From NCBI GenBank assembly GCA_944384295.1, contig CALWSU010000018.1, forward strand, positions 1 to 40,442: 40,442 nt of DNA, read 5' to 3'. The position numbers and the translations under genes are program-made. Of this stretch, positions 16,795 through 26,566 are shown one piece after another (the stretch's first letter is position 1; each line of letters begins with the position of its first letter). The DNA is from an uncultured Lachnospiraceae bacterium. GTDB taxonomy: Bacteria > Bacillota > Clostridia > Lachnospirales > Anaerotignaceae. The notes below the pieces were generated by a model. It ran no database searches. It had not been told where the DNA came from and worked only from the letters and a program-made list of their open reading frames with translations.

Positions 16795-17602
16795 ACGGAA
16801 ACAACTTCAGGTATCTCCTAGACAGGCAGCCTTTCTACGCCGCAGAAAAATACGCAAATATACTGTACTGGGCGTACAGATTGCCTTATTGATTGGATTT
16901 TTCGCACTATGGGAAATTGCCGCAAACAAGCAATGGATTGACCCTTTTTTATGCAGCCAGCCTACCGAAATTTGGGCAACCGCAAAAGAAATGGCTCAAA
17001 ATGGTATGTTATGGCAGCATATTGGCGTAACATTGTCCGAAACTGTGATTGGTTTTTTATTAGGTACACTGATTGGTACACTTCTGGCAATATTGCTTTG
17101 GTGGAATCATTTCATTTGTGATGTAGCGGAGCCATACCTTGTGGTACTCAATGCATTGCCAAAAACAGCCCTTGCACCCATTATCATTGTATGGTTGGGC
17201 AATGGGCAAACCTCTATCATTGTGGTTGCGCTTTTGACTTCTGTTGTTGTCACGATTATGACTGTATTAAACGGATTTTTACAAGTAGATGATGAAATGC
17301 GCAAATTAGTACGTGTATTCGGCGGCAACAAATGGCAAGTACTGCAAAAAGTCGTATTTCCTGCAAATATCCCCTGTATTGTCAATGCGCTCAAAATCAA
17401 TGTTGGGCTATCGTTTGTCGGCGTTATCGTCGGAGAATTTTTGGTAGCACAAGCCGGATTGGGATTTCTCATCATATATGGCAGCCAAGTATTCAAACTC
17501 TCATGGGTATTGATGAGCGTTGTGATATTAGCCATTTTGGCTGCTTTGCTATACGAAGCAATCGCACTTTTAGAAAAACAAATCCTAAAAAAAAGAATGT
17601 AA
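16784..17602 (+). CDS. ABC importer permease, SsuC/TauC type
   Basis: Integral membrane partner of the preceding ATPase, 272 residues with about six membrane segments (first about residues 27-45). The EAA coupling loop is visible as MRKLVRVFGGNKWQVLQKVVFP. LPKTALAPIIIVWLGNG and GVIVGEFLVAQAGLG are characteristic of the NitT/TauT permeases. ATG 16784 follows AAGGAG by about ten bases inside the end of the ATPase gene; the longer frame from 16745 lacks a site. No substrate-binding protein gene follows: a terminator comes 31 bases later. Such importers need one, so it must be encoded elsewhere or have been lost. Confidence 0.92.
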   Translation: MWRERKQLQVSPRQAAFLRRRKIRKYTVLGVQIALLIGFFALWEIAANKQWIDPFLCSQPTEIWATAKEMAQNGMLWQHIGVTLSETVIGFLLGTLIGTLLAILLWWNHFICDVAEPYLVVLNALPKTALAPIIIVWLGNGQTSIIVVALLTSVVVTIMTVLNGFLQVDDEMRKLVRVFGGNKWQVLQKVVFPANIPCIVNALKINVGLSFVGVIVGEFLVAQAGLGFLIIYGSQVFKLSWVLMSVVILAILAALLYEAIALLEKQILKKRM

Positions 17603-17633
17603 TCCTAAAATATGTTTCCATCAAAAAGATACA

Positions 17634-17676
17634 AAAAGGCTGTTGCCTGATTGCAAGAACATGACAACAGCCTTTT
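17634..17676. terminator. Bidirectional intrinsic terminator
   Basis: AAAAGGCTGTTG (17634-17645) pairs with CAACAGCCTTTT (17665-17676). It closes the plus-strand ABC operon and also the minus-strand galactose operon, whose last gene ends at 17715. Confidence 0.85.
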
Positions 17677-17714
17677 GTGTATGGTTATGTATTATTTTTT
17701 CAAATGCAACTGTA

Positions 17715-18749
17715 TCAATCTTTTTCTAATGCGAATATGGTACGACTACGGAACCATTCTCCCTGACGTAGTACAGCAGTTGGAAAATGTCCATATGCTG
17801 GCGCATTGGGAAAGCCTTGTGTTTCAAAACAAAAACCGCTGCGGCGTGGATATTGTGCTCCATCTTTGCCTTTGACCACACCATCTAAAAAATTACCACT
17901 GTAAAATTGTATTCCTGGCTGGTCAGAATATACCGTCAAACGGATTTTGCTTTCTTTGGCATATGCCTGCGCACATTTGCGCACACGGTCCTTTTCATAA
18001 CCATTTGGAATCCAGTTATGGTCATAGCCATGTCCATTTTTTAACTGTACAAAATCTGCGTCAATGCGTTCTAAAATTTCATGCGGTTGACGAAAATCCA
18101 TCGGTGTACCTTCCACAGATGCAATCACGCCTGTTGGCAAACAAGCCGCATCATTTTCTGTATAAAAATCTGCGAAAATCTGCACTTCCTGTCCGGCTAA
18201 TGTTCCGCTTTCATGCCCATTCAAATTAAAATAGCTATGATTGGTCAAATTTAATACCGTATCCGCATCACATACTGCCTGATATTCTATAATCAGACGG
18301 TTTTCATCGTCCAAACGATAGCGCACTTCTGTACACAATGTACCAGGATAACCTTCTTCTCCATTTGGGCTAGTATAACGCAGACATAATACATCATCTT
18401 CTACATCTGCCAGCCAATTCTTTTTGTCAAATCCACATTGTCCACCATGCAAATGATTTGCGCCATCATTGCAAAATAATTTATATTCATTATCCCCTAT
18501 GCAAAAACGTCCTCCACCAATACGATTGGCAAAACGCCCTGCTACAGCCCCCATAAATTTATCTTGGGCTTCATAATCCGCCATTGTATCATATCCCAAT
18601 ACAATATCTTTTCCACCAAAAGAAAAATTTTGTACTGCTGCGCCATAAGTCAATATGGTAACACTTGTTTCTGCATGATTTTTCAATGTATAGGCAAGCA
18701 CTGCCTCCCCTGTTTTCGTCTGTCCAAAAAGATGTTTTTTGATTTTCAT
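17715..18749 (-). CDS. galM: Aldose 1-epimerase (galactose mutarotase)
   Basis: Cytoplasmic enzyme that interconverts alpha and beta anomers of galactose and glucose, supplying alpha-galactose to galactokinase. 344 residues, full length. Motifs: GRFANRIGGGRF, NHLHGG (substrate His about 95), LNLTNHSYFNL with the catalytic His (about 170), and the catalytic Glu in FCFETQGFPNAP near the C-terminus. AGGAGG lies six bases before ATG 18749. Last gene of the Leloir cluster galK-galE-galT-glk-galM, ending near a bidirectional terminator. Confidence 0.95.
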   Translation of the reverse strand: MKIKKHLFGQTKTGEAVLAYTLKNHAETSVTILTYGAAVQNFSFGGKDIVLGYDTMADYEAQDKFMGAVAGRFANRIGGGRFCIGDNEYKLFCNDGANHLHGGQCGFDKKNWLADVEDDVLCLRYTSPNGEEGYPGTLCTEVRYRLDDENRLIIEYQAVCDADTVLNLTNHSYFNLNGHESGTLAGQEVQIFADFYTENDAACLPTGVIASVEGTPMDFRQPHEILERIDADFVQLKNGHGYDHNWIPNGYEKDRVRKCAQAYAKESKIRLTVYSDQPGIQFYSGNFLDGVVKGKDGAQYPRRSGFCFETQGFPNAPAYGHFPTAVLRQGEWFRSRTIFALEKD

Positions 18750-18762
18750 AATTGACCTCCTA

Positions 18763-19695
18763 TTATATCATCAGACGTGCAGCCCCATAAATACCTGCAT
18801 CATTTCCCAGTTCTGCTAACTGAAAACACGTTTCTTTTTGTGTATGAAACGCATATTTCTGATAATATTTTTTGATTGGTTCTAAAAGAAAATTGCCGGC
18901 TTTGGACACACCACCACCTATAACAAATACTTCAATGTCCACCAAGGCACAACAATTTGCCAAGGTACGTCCCATTGTTTTTGCCATAAAATCTAGGACA
19001 CCACATGCCAAAGCATCGCCTTGTTTGGCGGCATCTATGACATCTTTGGTTGTCAAATCTGCAATATTTCTTAATGTGGACGGCGTTTGTGTTTCTGCAA
19101 GGCGTTCTTTTGCCACACGCAAAATACCTGTTGCAGAGGTGTATTGTTCCAAACAACCTGTTTTTCCACAGTTACACAACCTTGTTTCATGTGGATTGAC
19201 ACAAATATGTCCAATTTCCGCACCACTGCCGGTTGCCCCAGTTACAATTTCTCCATGTAAAATCAAACCGCCGCCAATCCCTGTGCCTATTGTCACCATC
19301 AAAACATTGGAAAAGCCTCTCCCACTACCTTTCCAAACCTCGCCCAAAGCCGCGATATTGGCATCATTGGCTGCTTTGGCTGGAACTCCCAGCAAGTCGG
19401 ATAATTCTTTCGCAACATTCTTTTTGCCCCAACCAAGATTGACACAGTGGTTGACTGTACCGTCTTCTAATACTGGACCCGGTACGCCAATGCCTGCACC
19501 CTTGAGCATAGAGAGTGGTATATTTTTTTCTTTCATCTTTTGTTTCAGACTTTGTGCAATGTCCGGCAAAATCGCATTGCCACCATTTGCGGTATGGGTT
19601 GGTATTTCCCATTTTTCCAATAAATCCCCTGTTACGGTAAATAAACCGATTTTGACAGTCGTACCACCCACATCAATCCCAAAAATATATTCCAT
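18763..19695 (-). CDS. glk: ROK-family glucokinase
   Basis: Cytoplasmic sugar kinase of the ROK family (310 residues), predicted to phosphorylate glucose to glucose 6-phosphate. ATP-binding DVGGTTVKIG at the N-terminus, sugar-binding VPGPVLEDG and ANDANIAALGE with the catalytic Asp, then GTGIGGGLI, and the zinc motif CNCGKTGCLEQYTS that defines ROK kinases. There is no N-terminal HTH, so it is an enzyme rather than a NagC/Mlc-type repressor. GAGGTG precedes the ATG by eight bases. Placed between galT and galM; glucose released from lactose or other galactosides, and free glucose taken up by the Mgl system, would need it. Confidence 0.92.
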   Translation of the reverse strand: MEYIFGIDVGGTTVKIGLFTVTGDLLEKWEIPTHTANGGNAILPDIAQSLKQKMKEKNIPLSMLKGAGIGVPGPVLEDGTVNHCVNLGWGKKNVAKELSDLLGVPAKAANDANIAALGEVWKGSGRGFSNVLMVTIGTGIGGGLILHGEIVTGATGSGAEIGHICVNPHETRLCNCGKTGCLEQYTSATGILRVAKERLAETQTPSTLRNIADLTTKDVIDAAKQGDALACGVLDFMAKTMGRTLANCCALVDIEVFVIGGGVSKAGNFLLEPIKKYYQKYAFHTQKETCFQLAELGNDAGIYGAARLMI

Positions 19696-19711
19696 TGTTT
19701 TTACACCTCAT

Positions 19712-21211
19712 TTATATTACGGCATCACAATGGCGCAGGAAACGGCAAAATGCCTCTTGTCCTGCTTCCGTTCTTTTATATACGCCTGCGTCTTCTAATA
19801 CTTGCGCAAACACAAGACCGATTTCCTGCTGTATGATACCATCCAGATTCTCTGCTGTTATTGTATCATATTTTTGTAGGAATGTCTTTGCCCAATCTGC
19901 ATGAGATTTGATTTTGTCATTTTTTTCCAAGTCTTCTCCATTCAAGATTGCTGTTTTGAGTATTTGCATTTCTTCTTTCAATCTTGCTGGCAAGACTGCA
20001 AGCCCCATCACTTCAATCAAGCCGATATTTTCTTTTTTGATGTGGTGCAAATGGCTATGCGGATGATAAACACCCAAAGGATGTTCTTCTGTTGTAATAT
20101 TATTACGCAAAACTAAATCTAATTCATATTTTCCATTGCGTTTGCGGGCAATGGGTGTAATGGTATTATGTGGTTCCCCATTTGTCTGTGCAAAGATAAA
20201 AGCATCTTCGTCGGTATAATTACGCCATTTCTGCAAAATCTTATCTGCCAAATCGACCAATCTTGTTTTATCTTCATGTGAAATCCGAATGACAGACATA
20301 GGCCATTTTACAATACCCATTTCGACATCTTCATATCCTCGGCATACCGCTTTGCGTTCGATTTCTGCGCGCTCCATTGCAAATGTATAGCGCCCACCCT
20401 GAAAATGGTCATGTGCTAATATAGAGCCGCCTACAATCGGCAAATCCGCATTAGAGCCTACAAAATAATGCGGCAGAAAATCAATAAAATCGAACATTTT
20501 TTCAAATGCATTACGGTCTATCTTCATGGGCACATGCGCACCGTTGAATACAATACAATGTTCATTATAATACACATAAGGAGAATACTGGAAAAACCAG
20601 TCATTTCCCGCAATGCGTACCGGAATGATGCGATGATTCTGGCGCGCCGGATGATTGACTCTGCCTGCATATCCCTCATTTTCTCGGCACAGCATACATT
20701 TCGGATAACTGCTTTGTGGGGCAAGTTTTGCTGCTGCGATTGCTTTTGGGTCTTTTTCTGGTTTGGACAGATTGATGGTGATATCAATTTCTCCATATGG
20801 CGTATCCGTTTTCCAACGCATATCTTTTTGTATGCGATACCTGCGTATGTAATCTGTATTACAACTGAAATCATAGTACCAATCGGTTGCCTGTTCTGGG
20901 CTTTCTTGATACAATGCGGAAAACTTTTGAATCACTTCTCTTGGAAAAGGTGTCAAAATCCCCATCAATTTTGTATCAAACAAATCTTTGTATACAATGC
21001 TGTCCGGTATGATTTCTTTTTTGCAAGCTTCTTCCAATAGAATGGAAAGTATTTTTTCCAAATCCTGTTCTGGCTCACCTTCTGGCGCATCATATGCATC
21101 CATTTGCATTTCTTCTAACAAACGATTGATGACAAAAGGGATATCTGCTTCTGTAATGAGCCCTTTTCTAACGCCATAAAGTGCCAAATCTCGAATTGCT
21201 TTTTGTACCAT
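19712..21211 (-). CDS. galT: Galactose-1-phosphate uridylyltransferase, Firmicutes type
   Basis: Transfers UMP from UDP-glucose to galactose 1-phosphate in the Leloir pathway, yielding UDP-galactose and glucose 1-phosphate. The protein is 499 residues, the long Gram-positive class (about 490-500), not the 350-residue proteobacterial one. PHSHLHHIKKENIGLIEVMG includes the active-site His cluster and the region linked to uridylylation; HDHFQGGRY and VMGLAVLPARL are also typical. AGGGG lies seven bases before ATG 21211. It is 15 bases downstream of galE and 16 upstream of glk. Confidence 0.95.
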   Translation of the reverse strand: MVQKAIRDLALYGVRKGLITEADIPFVINRLLEEMQMDAYDAPEGEPEQDLEKILSILLEEACKKEIIPDSIVYKDLFDTKLMGILTPFPREVIQKFSALYQESPEQATDWYYDFSCNTDYIRRYRIQKDMRWKTDTPYGEIDITINLSKPEKDPKAIAAAKLAPQSSYPKCMLCRENEGYAGRVNHPARQNHRIIPVRIAGNDWFFQYSPYVYYNEHCIVFNGAHVPMKIDRNAFEKMFDFIDFLPHYFVGSNADLPIVGGSILAHDHFQGGRYTFAMERAEIERKAVCRGYEDVEMGIVKWPMSVIRISHEDKTRLVDLADKILQKWRNYTDEDAFIFAQTNGEPHNTITPIARKRNGKYELDLVLRNNITTEEHPLGVYHPHSHLHHIKKENIGLIEVMGLAVLPARLKEEMQILKTAILNGEDLEKNDKIKSHADWAKTFLQKYDTITAENLDGIIQQEIGLVFAQVLEDAGVYKRTEAGQEAFCRFLRHCDAVI

Positions 21212-21226
21212 TTCTTTTCCCCTTCC

Positions 21227-22210
21227 TTAAAATCCATTAGGGTGATTTTTATGCCAATTCCATGCAGTCGAAATGATTTCTTCCAAACTGTCATGTTTTG
21301 GATTCCAGCCCAATACTTTCTTTGCTTTTTCGCTGGAAGCAATCAACTGTGCGGGGTCACCTGCACGTCTTGCCACTTCTTTGGCTGGAATTGGGTGTCC
21401 TGTTACTTTTCTTGCTGTTTCAATCACTTCACGTACAGAAAAACCTACGCCATTGCCCAGATTGAAAATATCGCTTTCGCCGCCTTTGAGCAGATAATCC
21501 ACAGCCAAAATATGCGCATCCGCCAAATCTGTCACATGAATATAATCACGAATACAAGTACCATCTGCGGTAGGATAGTCATTACCAAAAATACTAATAA
21601 ATTCACGTTTTCCATTTGGCACCTGCAAAATCAAAGGAATCAAATGGCTTTCTGGGTTGTGTGCTTCCCCAATTTTTCCGCTGACATGTGCGCCACAAGC
21701 ATTGAAATAACGCAAAGATACATAACGCAGACCATGCGCGTTGCCTGTCCAATGGAACATTTTTTCCATAGCCAATTTTGTTTCGCCATAAGGATTGGTG
21801 GGTTGTGTACGGTCATTTTCTAAAATAGGTACACGTTCTGGCTCGCCATATGTTGCAGCGGTAGAGGAAAACACAATTTTGTCGATTCCGTTTTCCACCA
21901 TAACTTCTAACATATCTTTTGTTTTACACAAATTATTTTCATAATATTTCAAAGGTTTTTCTACACTTTCTCCTACCAAGGAATATGCCGCAAAATGAAT
22001 GACTGCATCAATTTTCTCTTTTTGAAATACCTCTGTCAAAAAAGGCTTGTCCGAAATATCGCCTTGATAAAATTTTGCATTGGGATGTACTGCTTCTGCA
22101 TGTCCTGTTTCCAGATTGTCTACTACAACTACTTCTCTGCCTGCTTCGCATAATGCATATACTGTATGAGAACCGATATATCCCGCACCGCCTAATACCA
22201 AAATTGCCAT
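21227..22210 (-). CDS. galE: UDP-glucose 4-epimerase
   Basis: NAD-dependent short-chain dehydrogenase (327 residues) that interconverts UDP-galactose and UDP-glucose. The nucleotide-binding motif GGAGYIGSH is at residues about 6-14. The catalytic Ser lies in [10 protein letters not shown] and the Tyr-x3-Lys pair in [28 protein letters not shown] is a family signature. AAGGAG lies nine bases before the ATG. Six bases separate it from the galK stop. Confidence 0.96.
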   Translation of the reverse strand: MAILVLGGAGYIGSHTVYALCEAGREVVVVDNLETGHAEAVHPNAKFYQGDISDKPFLTEVFQKEKIDAVIHFAAYSLVGESVEKPLKYYENNLCKTKDMLEVMVENGIDKIVFSSTAATYGEPERVPILENDRTQPTNPYGETKLAMEKMFHWTGNAHGLRYVSLRYFNACGAHVSGKIGEAHNPESHLIPLILQVPNGKREFISIFGNDYPTADGTCIRDYIHVTDLADAHILAVDYLLKGGESDIFNLGNGVGFSVREVIETARKVTGHPIPAKEVARRAGDPAQLIASSEKAKKVLGWNPKHDSLEEIISTAWNWHKNHPNGF

Positions 22211-22216
22211 TTGTGC

Positions 22217-23476
22217 TCACTCCTTTTCTAATTCTATACCGCCTGCCGCACGAATCGACAACACGTGACAACTACCTTTTCCAACCGCACATTCCACTGT
22301 TTTTACAAAATCTGTCAACATGTCTACTGGTACAAATGCCTGCACAGTACCTGCAAAGCCGCCGCCATGCACACGATATGCGCCTTTACCTGCTAATGCT
22401 GCCTCACACACTGCCAATGTATAAGCAACTTCTTGATGTGCCACACTACCAGAAACATAAACATTTTGCAGATACATGAAAGACGAATACCCAGACTCTT
22501 TGACCAATTGCAAAAATCCTGTAAAATCGCCTTTTTCTAATGCTTGTGCTTCTGCAATCGCTCTTTGATTATCCTGTAAAAAATGGTACGCACGCAATAC
22601 CGCACGATCTCCTGTTTTTTTACGCACTTCTGCCATTTGTGGTAGAAATTCTTCCAAAGTGACTTCGCGCAGGACTTCTTTTCCAAAGTGTGCCGCTACT
22701 TGGCGCATTTCCATAGGAATAGCCGAATATTCGTCTGACAAATCCGCATGGTCTGCGCCACTATCTATGATACAAAGCGCATAGCCTGCTTTTGCGAAAT
22801 CAAAATCCAATTTTCGTACAACAGGATTCTGGTTGTCCAAAAAGTCAATGGCAACCACACAGCCTACAGACGATGCTGTTTGATCCATCAAGCCGCTCAT
22901 TTTACCAAAATATACATTTTCTGCATATTGTCCAATTTGTGCGACCTGCACCGCAGTCAATTGCTTTTCACAATACAAATGATTGATTGCGGTTCCAACC
23001 AACACTTCATATGCTGCCGAAGAAGATATGCCAGAACCTTTCAGCACATTGGATATGGTATACATATCAAAACCACCAATGGTATACCCCATCTGGCTGA
23101 TTTTAGACGCTACTCCTCGAATCAATGCTGCCGTTGTATTTTTTTCATTTTCTTTGACTGCCAAATCATCTAAAGAAATTTCTTCCATGCCATAGCCTTC
23201 TGAAAAAATACGAATCCAACGACTTTCATTTTTCGCTGCTGCACCCAAAATATCCAAATCCACCGCTGCCGCCAAAACACAGCCATGCTGGTGGTCTGTG
23301 TGATTTCCACCAATTTCTGTTCTGCCTGGCGCACTGAAAATATGTACAGCTTCTTTTTGAAATGTGTCTGCAAATCCTTTTTGCACCTGTGCAATACGTG
23401 TCATATAAAAATCTTGTTGTTCTTGCAAACGCGGATATGCTGCAAACAGACACGCATTTTGAAATGATTGTTTCAT
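22217..23476 (-). CDS. galK: Galactokinase
   Basis: GHMP-family kinase that phosphorylates alpha-D-galactose at C1, the first committed Leloir step. 419 residues, slightly longer than the usual 390. The substrate signature is APGRTEIGGNHTDHQHG (about residue 50), where many galactokinases have GEHTDY. The GHMP ATP loop is LKGSGISSSAAYE (about 145) and the C-terminal motif RVHGGGFAGTVQAF. Start: ATG 23476 is 11 bases after AGGAGG, while TTG at 23479 is eight bases after; they differ by one codon. It is preceded by a small coiled-coil membrane protein gene, probably in the same transcript. Confidence 0.95.
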   Translation of the reverse strand: MKQSFQNACLFAAYPRLQEQQDFYMTRIAQVQKGFADTFQKEAVHIFSAPGRTEIGGNHTDHQHGCVLAAAVDLDILGAAAKNESRWIRIFSEGYGMEEISLDDLAVKENEKNTTAALIRGVASKISQMGYTIGGFDMYTISNVLKGSGISSSAAYEVLVGTAINHLYCEKQLTAVQVAQIGQYAENVYFGKMSGLMDQTASSVGCVVAIDFLDNQNPVVRKLDFDFAKAGYALCIIDSGADHADLSDEYSAIPMEMRQVAAHFGKEVLREVTLEEFLPQMAEVRKKTGDRAVLRAYHFLQDNQRAIAEAQALEKGDFTGFLQLVKESGYSSFMYLQNVYVSGSVAHQEVAYTLAVCEAALAGKGAYRVHGGGFAGTVQAFVPVDMLTDFVKTVECAVGKGSCHVLSIRAAGGIELEKE

Positions 23477-23494
23477 CAAACTTTTTTCCTCCTA

Positions 23495-23743
23495 TTATCG
23501 ATACACAATGCCAACCACCACAGCAATCGCCAATGCTACCGCAAGTATCACTACGATTTTATTCATGGTTTCTAAAGAAACATCAATGCGCTCATATAAA
23601 TTATATTTTGCTCTTGAAATTTTATCCTCTGCTTTTTTCAGCTTATTTTCTTTTTCTTCGAGTTCTTTTTCTCTTTCTTCCAATTCTTTGGCACGTTGTT
23701 CTAAGTCCTCTGTATCATAAGATTTTTGTATTTCTTCTGCCAC
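23495..23743 (-). CDS. Small coiled-coil protein with C-terminal membrane anchor
   Basis: 82 residues, family not recognised. Residues about 10-48 are a highly charged coiled coil with EREKELEEKENKLKKAEDK heptads, and residues about 60-81 form one membrane helix (IVVILAVALAIAVVVGIVYR), so it is probably tail-anchored with the coil in the cytoplasm. GTG 23743 is the likely start, five bases after AAGGAGGG. It starts the transcript that continues into galK 18 bases later, and follows mglC by about 100 bases with a promoter between. Position suggests a role in the galactose locus, but nothing in the sequence says what. Confidence 0.78.
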   Translation of the reverse strand: MAEEIQKSYDTEDLEQRAKELEEREKELEEKENKLKKAEDKISRAKYNLYERIDVSLETMNKIVVILAVALAIAVVVGIVYR

Positions 23744-23769
23744 AAAATCCCTCCTTCGCTATGCCCTTC

Positions 23770-23798
23770 ATTTTATATAGAAAATGAGCCCATTGCAA
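23770..23798 (-). promoter_or_regulatory. Candidate promoter for the small protein and Leloir operon
   Basis: TTGCAA (23793-23798), 17 bases, TAAAAT (23770-23775) on the minus strand, about 30 bases before the GTG start of the small protein. The -35 overlaps the foot of the hairpin at 23796-23834, so termination and initiation signals abut. Confidence 0.45.
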
Positions 23799-23834
23799 CA
23801 ATTCCCTCGTATGGATACGAGGGAATGATTGTTG
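23796..23834 (-). terminator. Strong hairpin after mglC
   Basis: CAACAATTCCCTCGTA (23796-23811) pairs with TACGAGGGAAT plus TTGTTG-type complement up to 23834, with a four-base loop. It lies 10 bases after the mglC stop. No T-run follows, so it may be a partial terminator or a 3'-end stabiliser of the mgl mRNA rather than a full stop. Confidence 0.6.
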
Positions 23835-23843
23835 ATATCAATA

Positions 23844-24863
23844 TTATTTCTTTGCAATATATTTTCTTACGTCGATCGCTACAGCCAGTATAATAATCAA
23901 ACCTTTGATGATATACTGCAAATATGCGTTTACACCCAAATAATACAAGCTATAGTTAATTACCTGCAAAATAATAACACCAATCAAAATACCTGGTATG
24001 GTACCTACGCCACCAGAGAAAGATACGCCGCCGATAACACAGCCCGAGATTGCGTCCAAATCATAGTTGGTACCTGTTTGTGTGGTAACGCTCTGGATAC
24101 GACCTGCTTCCAAGAAGGCAGCAATCCCGTACAAAATACCTGCAACCAGATATAACAGCATAATATTTTTTGCTACATTGACACCTGATACCGCAGCTGC
24201 TTCTGGGTTACCGCCTATGGCAAACATATTTTTCCCTAACGTTGTCTTATTCCAAACAACCCACATGATGGCTGCGCAAATAATCATAAAGTATACCAGA
24301 TTGGGAATACCCAAAACCTTACCATTTACCAAGTTGATATATCTTGTATCCAAGCTTGCCAAAGGCTGTGCGCCACCTTTTTGGCTATCGATATATAAAC
24401 ATAATGCGCCGTATGCAATCAACTGTGTACCTAAGGAAATGATGAATGCATGCATATGTAATTTTGCTACACCAAAGCCATTGAGCAGACAAAAAGCCAC
24501 GCAAACTACGATGGATAACAGCAAAGGTACAATCATAGGCAAAGGCTCTGTAATACCAGGATACATACGAGAAGCATATGTTGTGCTTTGCAGCAAAGAA
24601 GCTGAAATCGCAGCACCACAGCCCAAAATACGACCTGCGGACAAGTCAGTCCCTGCCAATACAATCATACCTGCAACACCCAAGGCAAGTATTGCTCTGG
24701 TAGATGCTTGTGCTAAAATCTTCAAAAAGTTATCTAAAGATAAAAATGTCGGATCAGCAATGATCACACCAATGATCATAATGATCAAAATAATATATAA
24801 GGCAAAATCCAACAACAACTCAGTTGCTGTTTTTTCACCAAAGAAATTCCGGACTCTTTCCAT
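23844..24863 (-). CDS. mglC: Galactose/methyl-galactoside ABC permease
   Basis: Membrane component of a CUT2-type sugar importer, 339 residues with about nine to ten membrane segments. Family motifs: GMIVLAGTDLSAGRILG (the GxxxVLxxGGIDLSVG equivalent) and AIGGNPEAAAVSGVNV, then VTTQTGTNYDLDAISGCVIGG and the C-terminal GGVGTIPGILIG. Like E. coli MglC it is longer than typical ribose permeases, with the extra stretch YASRMYPGITEPLP between segments. GGAGG lies about eight bases before the ATG. Last gene of mglB-mglA-mglC. Confidence 0.94.
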   Translation of the reverse strand: MERVRNFFGEKTATELLLDFALYIILIIMIIGVIIADPTFLSLDNFLKILAQASTRAILALGVAGMIVLAGTDLSAGRILGCGAAISASLLQSTTYASRMYPGITEPLPMIVPLLLSIVVCVAFCLLNGFGVAKLHMHAFIISLGTQLIAYGALCLYIDSQKGGAQPLASLDTRYINLVNGKVLGIPNLVYFMIICAAIMWVVWNKTTLGKNMFAIGGNPEAAAVSGVNVAKNIMLLYLVAGILYGIAAFLEAGRIQSVTTQTGTNYDLDAISGCVIGGVSFSGGVGTIPGILIGVIILQVINYSLYYLGVNAYLQYIIKGLIIILAVAIDVRKYIAKK

Positions 24864-24880
24864 TCTTTCTTACCTCCCCA

Positions 24881-26392
24881 TTATACATATTTTGCTGCAA
24901 GACGCATAATTTCTTCCTGTGTTGCGTCTTTGACATCCAAAATACCTGCCAGATGACCATTGCTCATTACCATAATACGATCACAAATGCCCAAAAGTTC
25001 TGGCATTTCGGAAGATACCACAATGACCCCTTTATCTTCTTTTGCCAAATCAATGATCAACTGATAGATTTCATACTTCGCACCAACGTCAATCCCACGT
25101 GTTGGCTCGTCCAGCAACAAAACTTCTGGTTTCGTCAACAACCATCTGCCTAAAATGACTTTTTGCTGGTTCCCACCGGATAAGGTACGGATATGTGTTT
25201 TTTGACTTGGTGTTTTTACGCGCATACTGTCAATGACCCATTTTGTATCCTGTTTCATTTTACTATTAGAAAGTAAAAATCCGCGGCGATAATTTTTAAT
25301 ATTAGCAATGACAGAATTAAACTGTATGCTCATGCCACCAAAAATACCTGTTGCGCGGCGTTCTTCTGTCAAAAGCGCAAAGCCATTTTTGATTGCCATT
25401 TTCGCATCTTTATTGACTACTTTTTTCCCATGCATCATCATTTCACCGCTTTGATGATGCGCAATGCCAAAAATCGTTTCCAAAAGCTCTGTTCTGCGAC
25501 TACCTACCAAGCCAGCAACCCCAAGGATTTCTCCTTTACGCAGTTGAAAGCTGACATCTATACAAGATGGCATATATTTTCCAGTTAAATGCTGTACATC
25601 TAACAGCACTTCACCAGGCTGGTTTGTTTTGGGTGGGAAACGTTCTGTCAAGTCACGTCCTACCATCAATTGTATGATTTTATCTGTTGTCAAATCTTTT
25701 GCCGCTTCTGTTGCAATCCATTTTCCATCACGCATGATGGTAACTTCGTCTGAAATTTGCAAAATTTCTTCCATTTTATGGCTGATATACACCATTGCAA
25801 CGCCTCTGTCGCGCAATTTATTGATAATACGGAATAAGTGCTCTACTTCTTCATGTGTCAAGGATGAAGTTGGTTCGTCCAGAACCAAAATTTTTGCATT
25901 ATAAGATACCGCTTTGGCAATTTCCACCATCTGTCTTTGGGAAACGCTCAATTTACCAATGATCGTCTTTGGATTGACGGGAATTTCCAGTTCATCAAAT
26001 ACTTTTTTTGTTTCTGCATACATTTTGCTATGGCTAATCAAACCGCCCTGTTTGGGGAAACGTCCTAGCCAAATATTTTCCATTACGCTGCGTTTGAGTA
26101 CTTGGTTCAGTTCCTGATGCACCATTGCAACGCCGTTATCCAATGCATTTTTGGGACCGGAAAAAGAAGTTTCCGCCCCATCAATTACGATTTTGCCGCT
26201 ATCCTGTTTATAAATTCCAAATAGACATTTCATCAATGTCGATTTACCTGCCCCATTTTCACCCATCAAAGCATGAACGGTGCCTGGACGCAGTTTCAGC
26301 ATGGCATGATCGAGCGCTTTGACCCCCGGAAACTGCTTCTCGATATCTGTCATTTCAAGTACATATTTTTCATCGCTCACTGCCTTCACCAC
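24881..26392 (-). CDS. mglA: Galactose/methyl-galactoside ABC ATPase (double domain)
   Basis: CUT2-family ATPase with two fused ABC domains, 503 residues. The first domain has Walker A GENGAGKS, signature [14 protein letters not shown] and Walker [12 protein letters not shown]. The second, as usual in this family, has a degenerate Walker A ([12 protein letters not shown]) and signature [14 protein letters not shown], and Walker [13 protein letters not shown]. So one site probably drives transport. It starts with GTG 26392, six bases after AAGGA; another in-frame GTG follows four codons later. Separated from mglB by a 300-base structured gap and from mglC by 17 bases. Confidence 0.94.
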   Translation of the reverse strand: MVKAVSDEKYVLEMTDIEKQFPGVKALDHAMLKLRPGTVHALMGENGAGKSTLMKCLFGIYKQDSGKIVIDGAETSFSGPKNALDNGVAMVHQELNQVLKRSVMENIWLGRFPKQGGLISHSKMYAETKKVFDELEIPVNPKTIIGKLSVSQRQMVEIAKAVSYNAKILVLDEPTSSLTHEEVEHLFRIINKLRDRGVAMVYISHKMEEILQISDEVTIMRDGKWIATEAAKDLTTDKIIQLMVGRDLTERFPPKTNQPGEVLLDVQHLTGKYMPSCIDVSFQLRKGEILGVAGLVGSRRTELLETIFGIAHHQSGEMMMHGKKVVNKDAKMAIKNGFALLTEERRATGIFGGMSIQFNSVIANIKNYRRGFLLSNSKMKQDTKWVIDSMRVKTPSQKTHIRTLSGGNQQKVILGRWLLTKPEVLLLDEPTRGIDVGAKYEIYQLIIDLAKEDKGVIVVSSEMPELLGICDRIMVMSNGHLAGILDVKDATQEEIMRLAAKYV

Positions 26393-26470
26393 ACTTCCTT
26401 TTTAGTTTATGCTTTTTTATTGCTATATTTTTTTGTTGGTATTTCGCAAAAGATACCCTGTTATGTGAGA

Positions 26471-26500
26471 ACGCACAGTGAGGAATCCCCCACTGTGCGT
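26471..26500 (-). other. mglB-mglA intercistronic hairpin
   Basis: Perfect 10-bp stem ACGCACAGTG / CACTGTGCGT with a 10-base loop, about 80 bases upstream of mglA. No T-run follows on the minus strand. A stem here could protect the abundant mglB mRNA from 3' decay or be processed, giving more binding protein than transporter. Confidence 0.6.
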
Positions 26501-26566
26501 ACAAAATACTATGTAAGCAAATCCCCTTTTTGAAATCGTATCATGTTGTGATTTGGGGAACTGCAA

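Noticed and set aside
18872..19798. 308-residue plus-strand frame over the ROK kinase
   Set aside because: Shadow of a conserved gene in the opposite strand; proline/serine-rich translation without motif.
24067..24909. 280-residue plus-strand frame over mglC
   Set aside because: Antisense to a well conserved permease; no start signal or recognisable domain.
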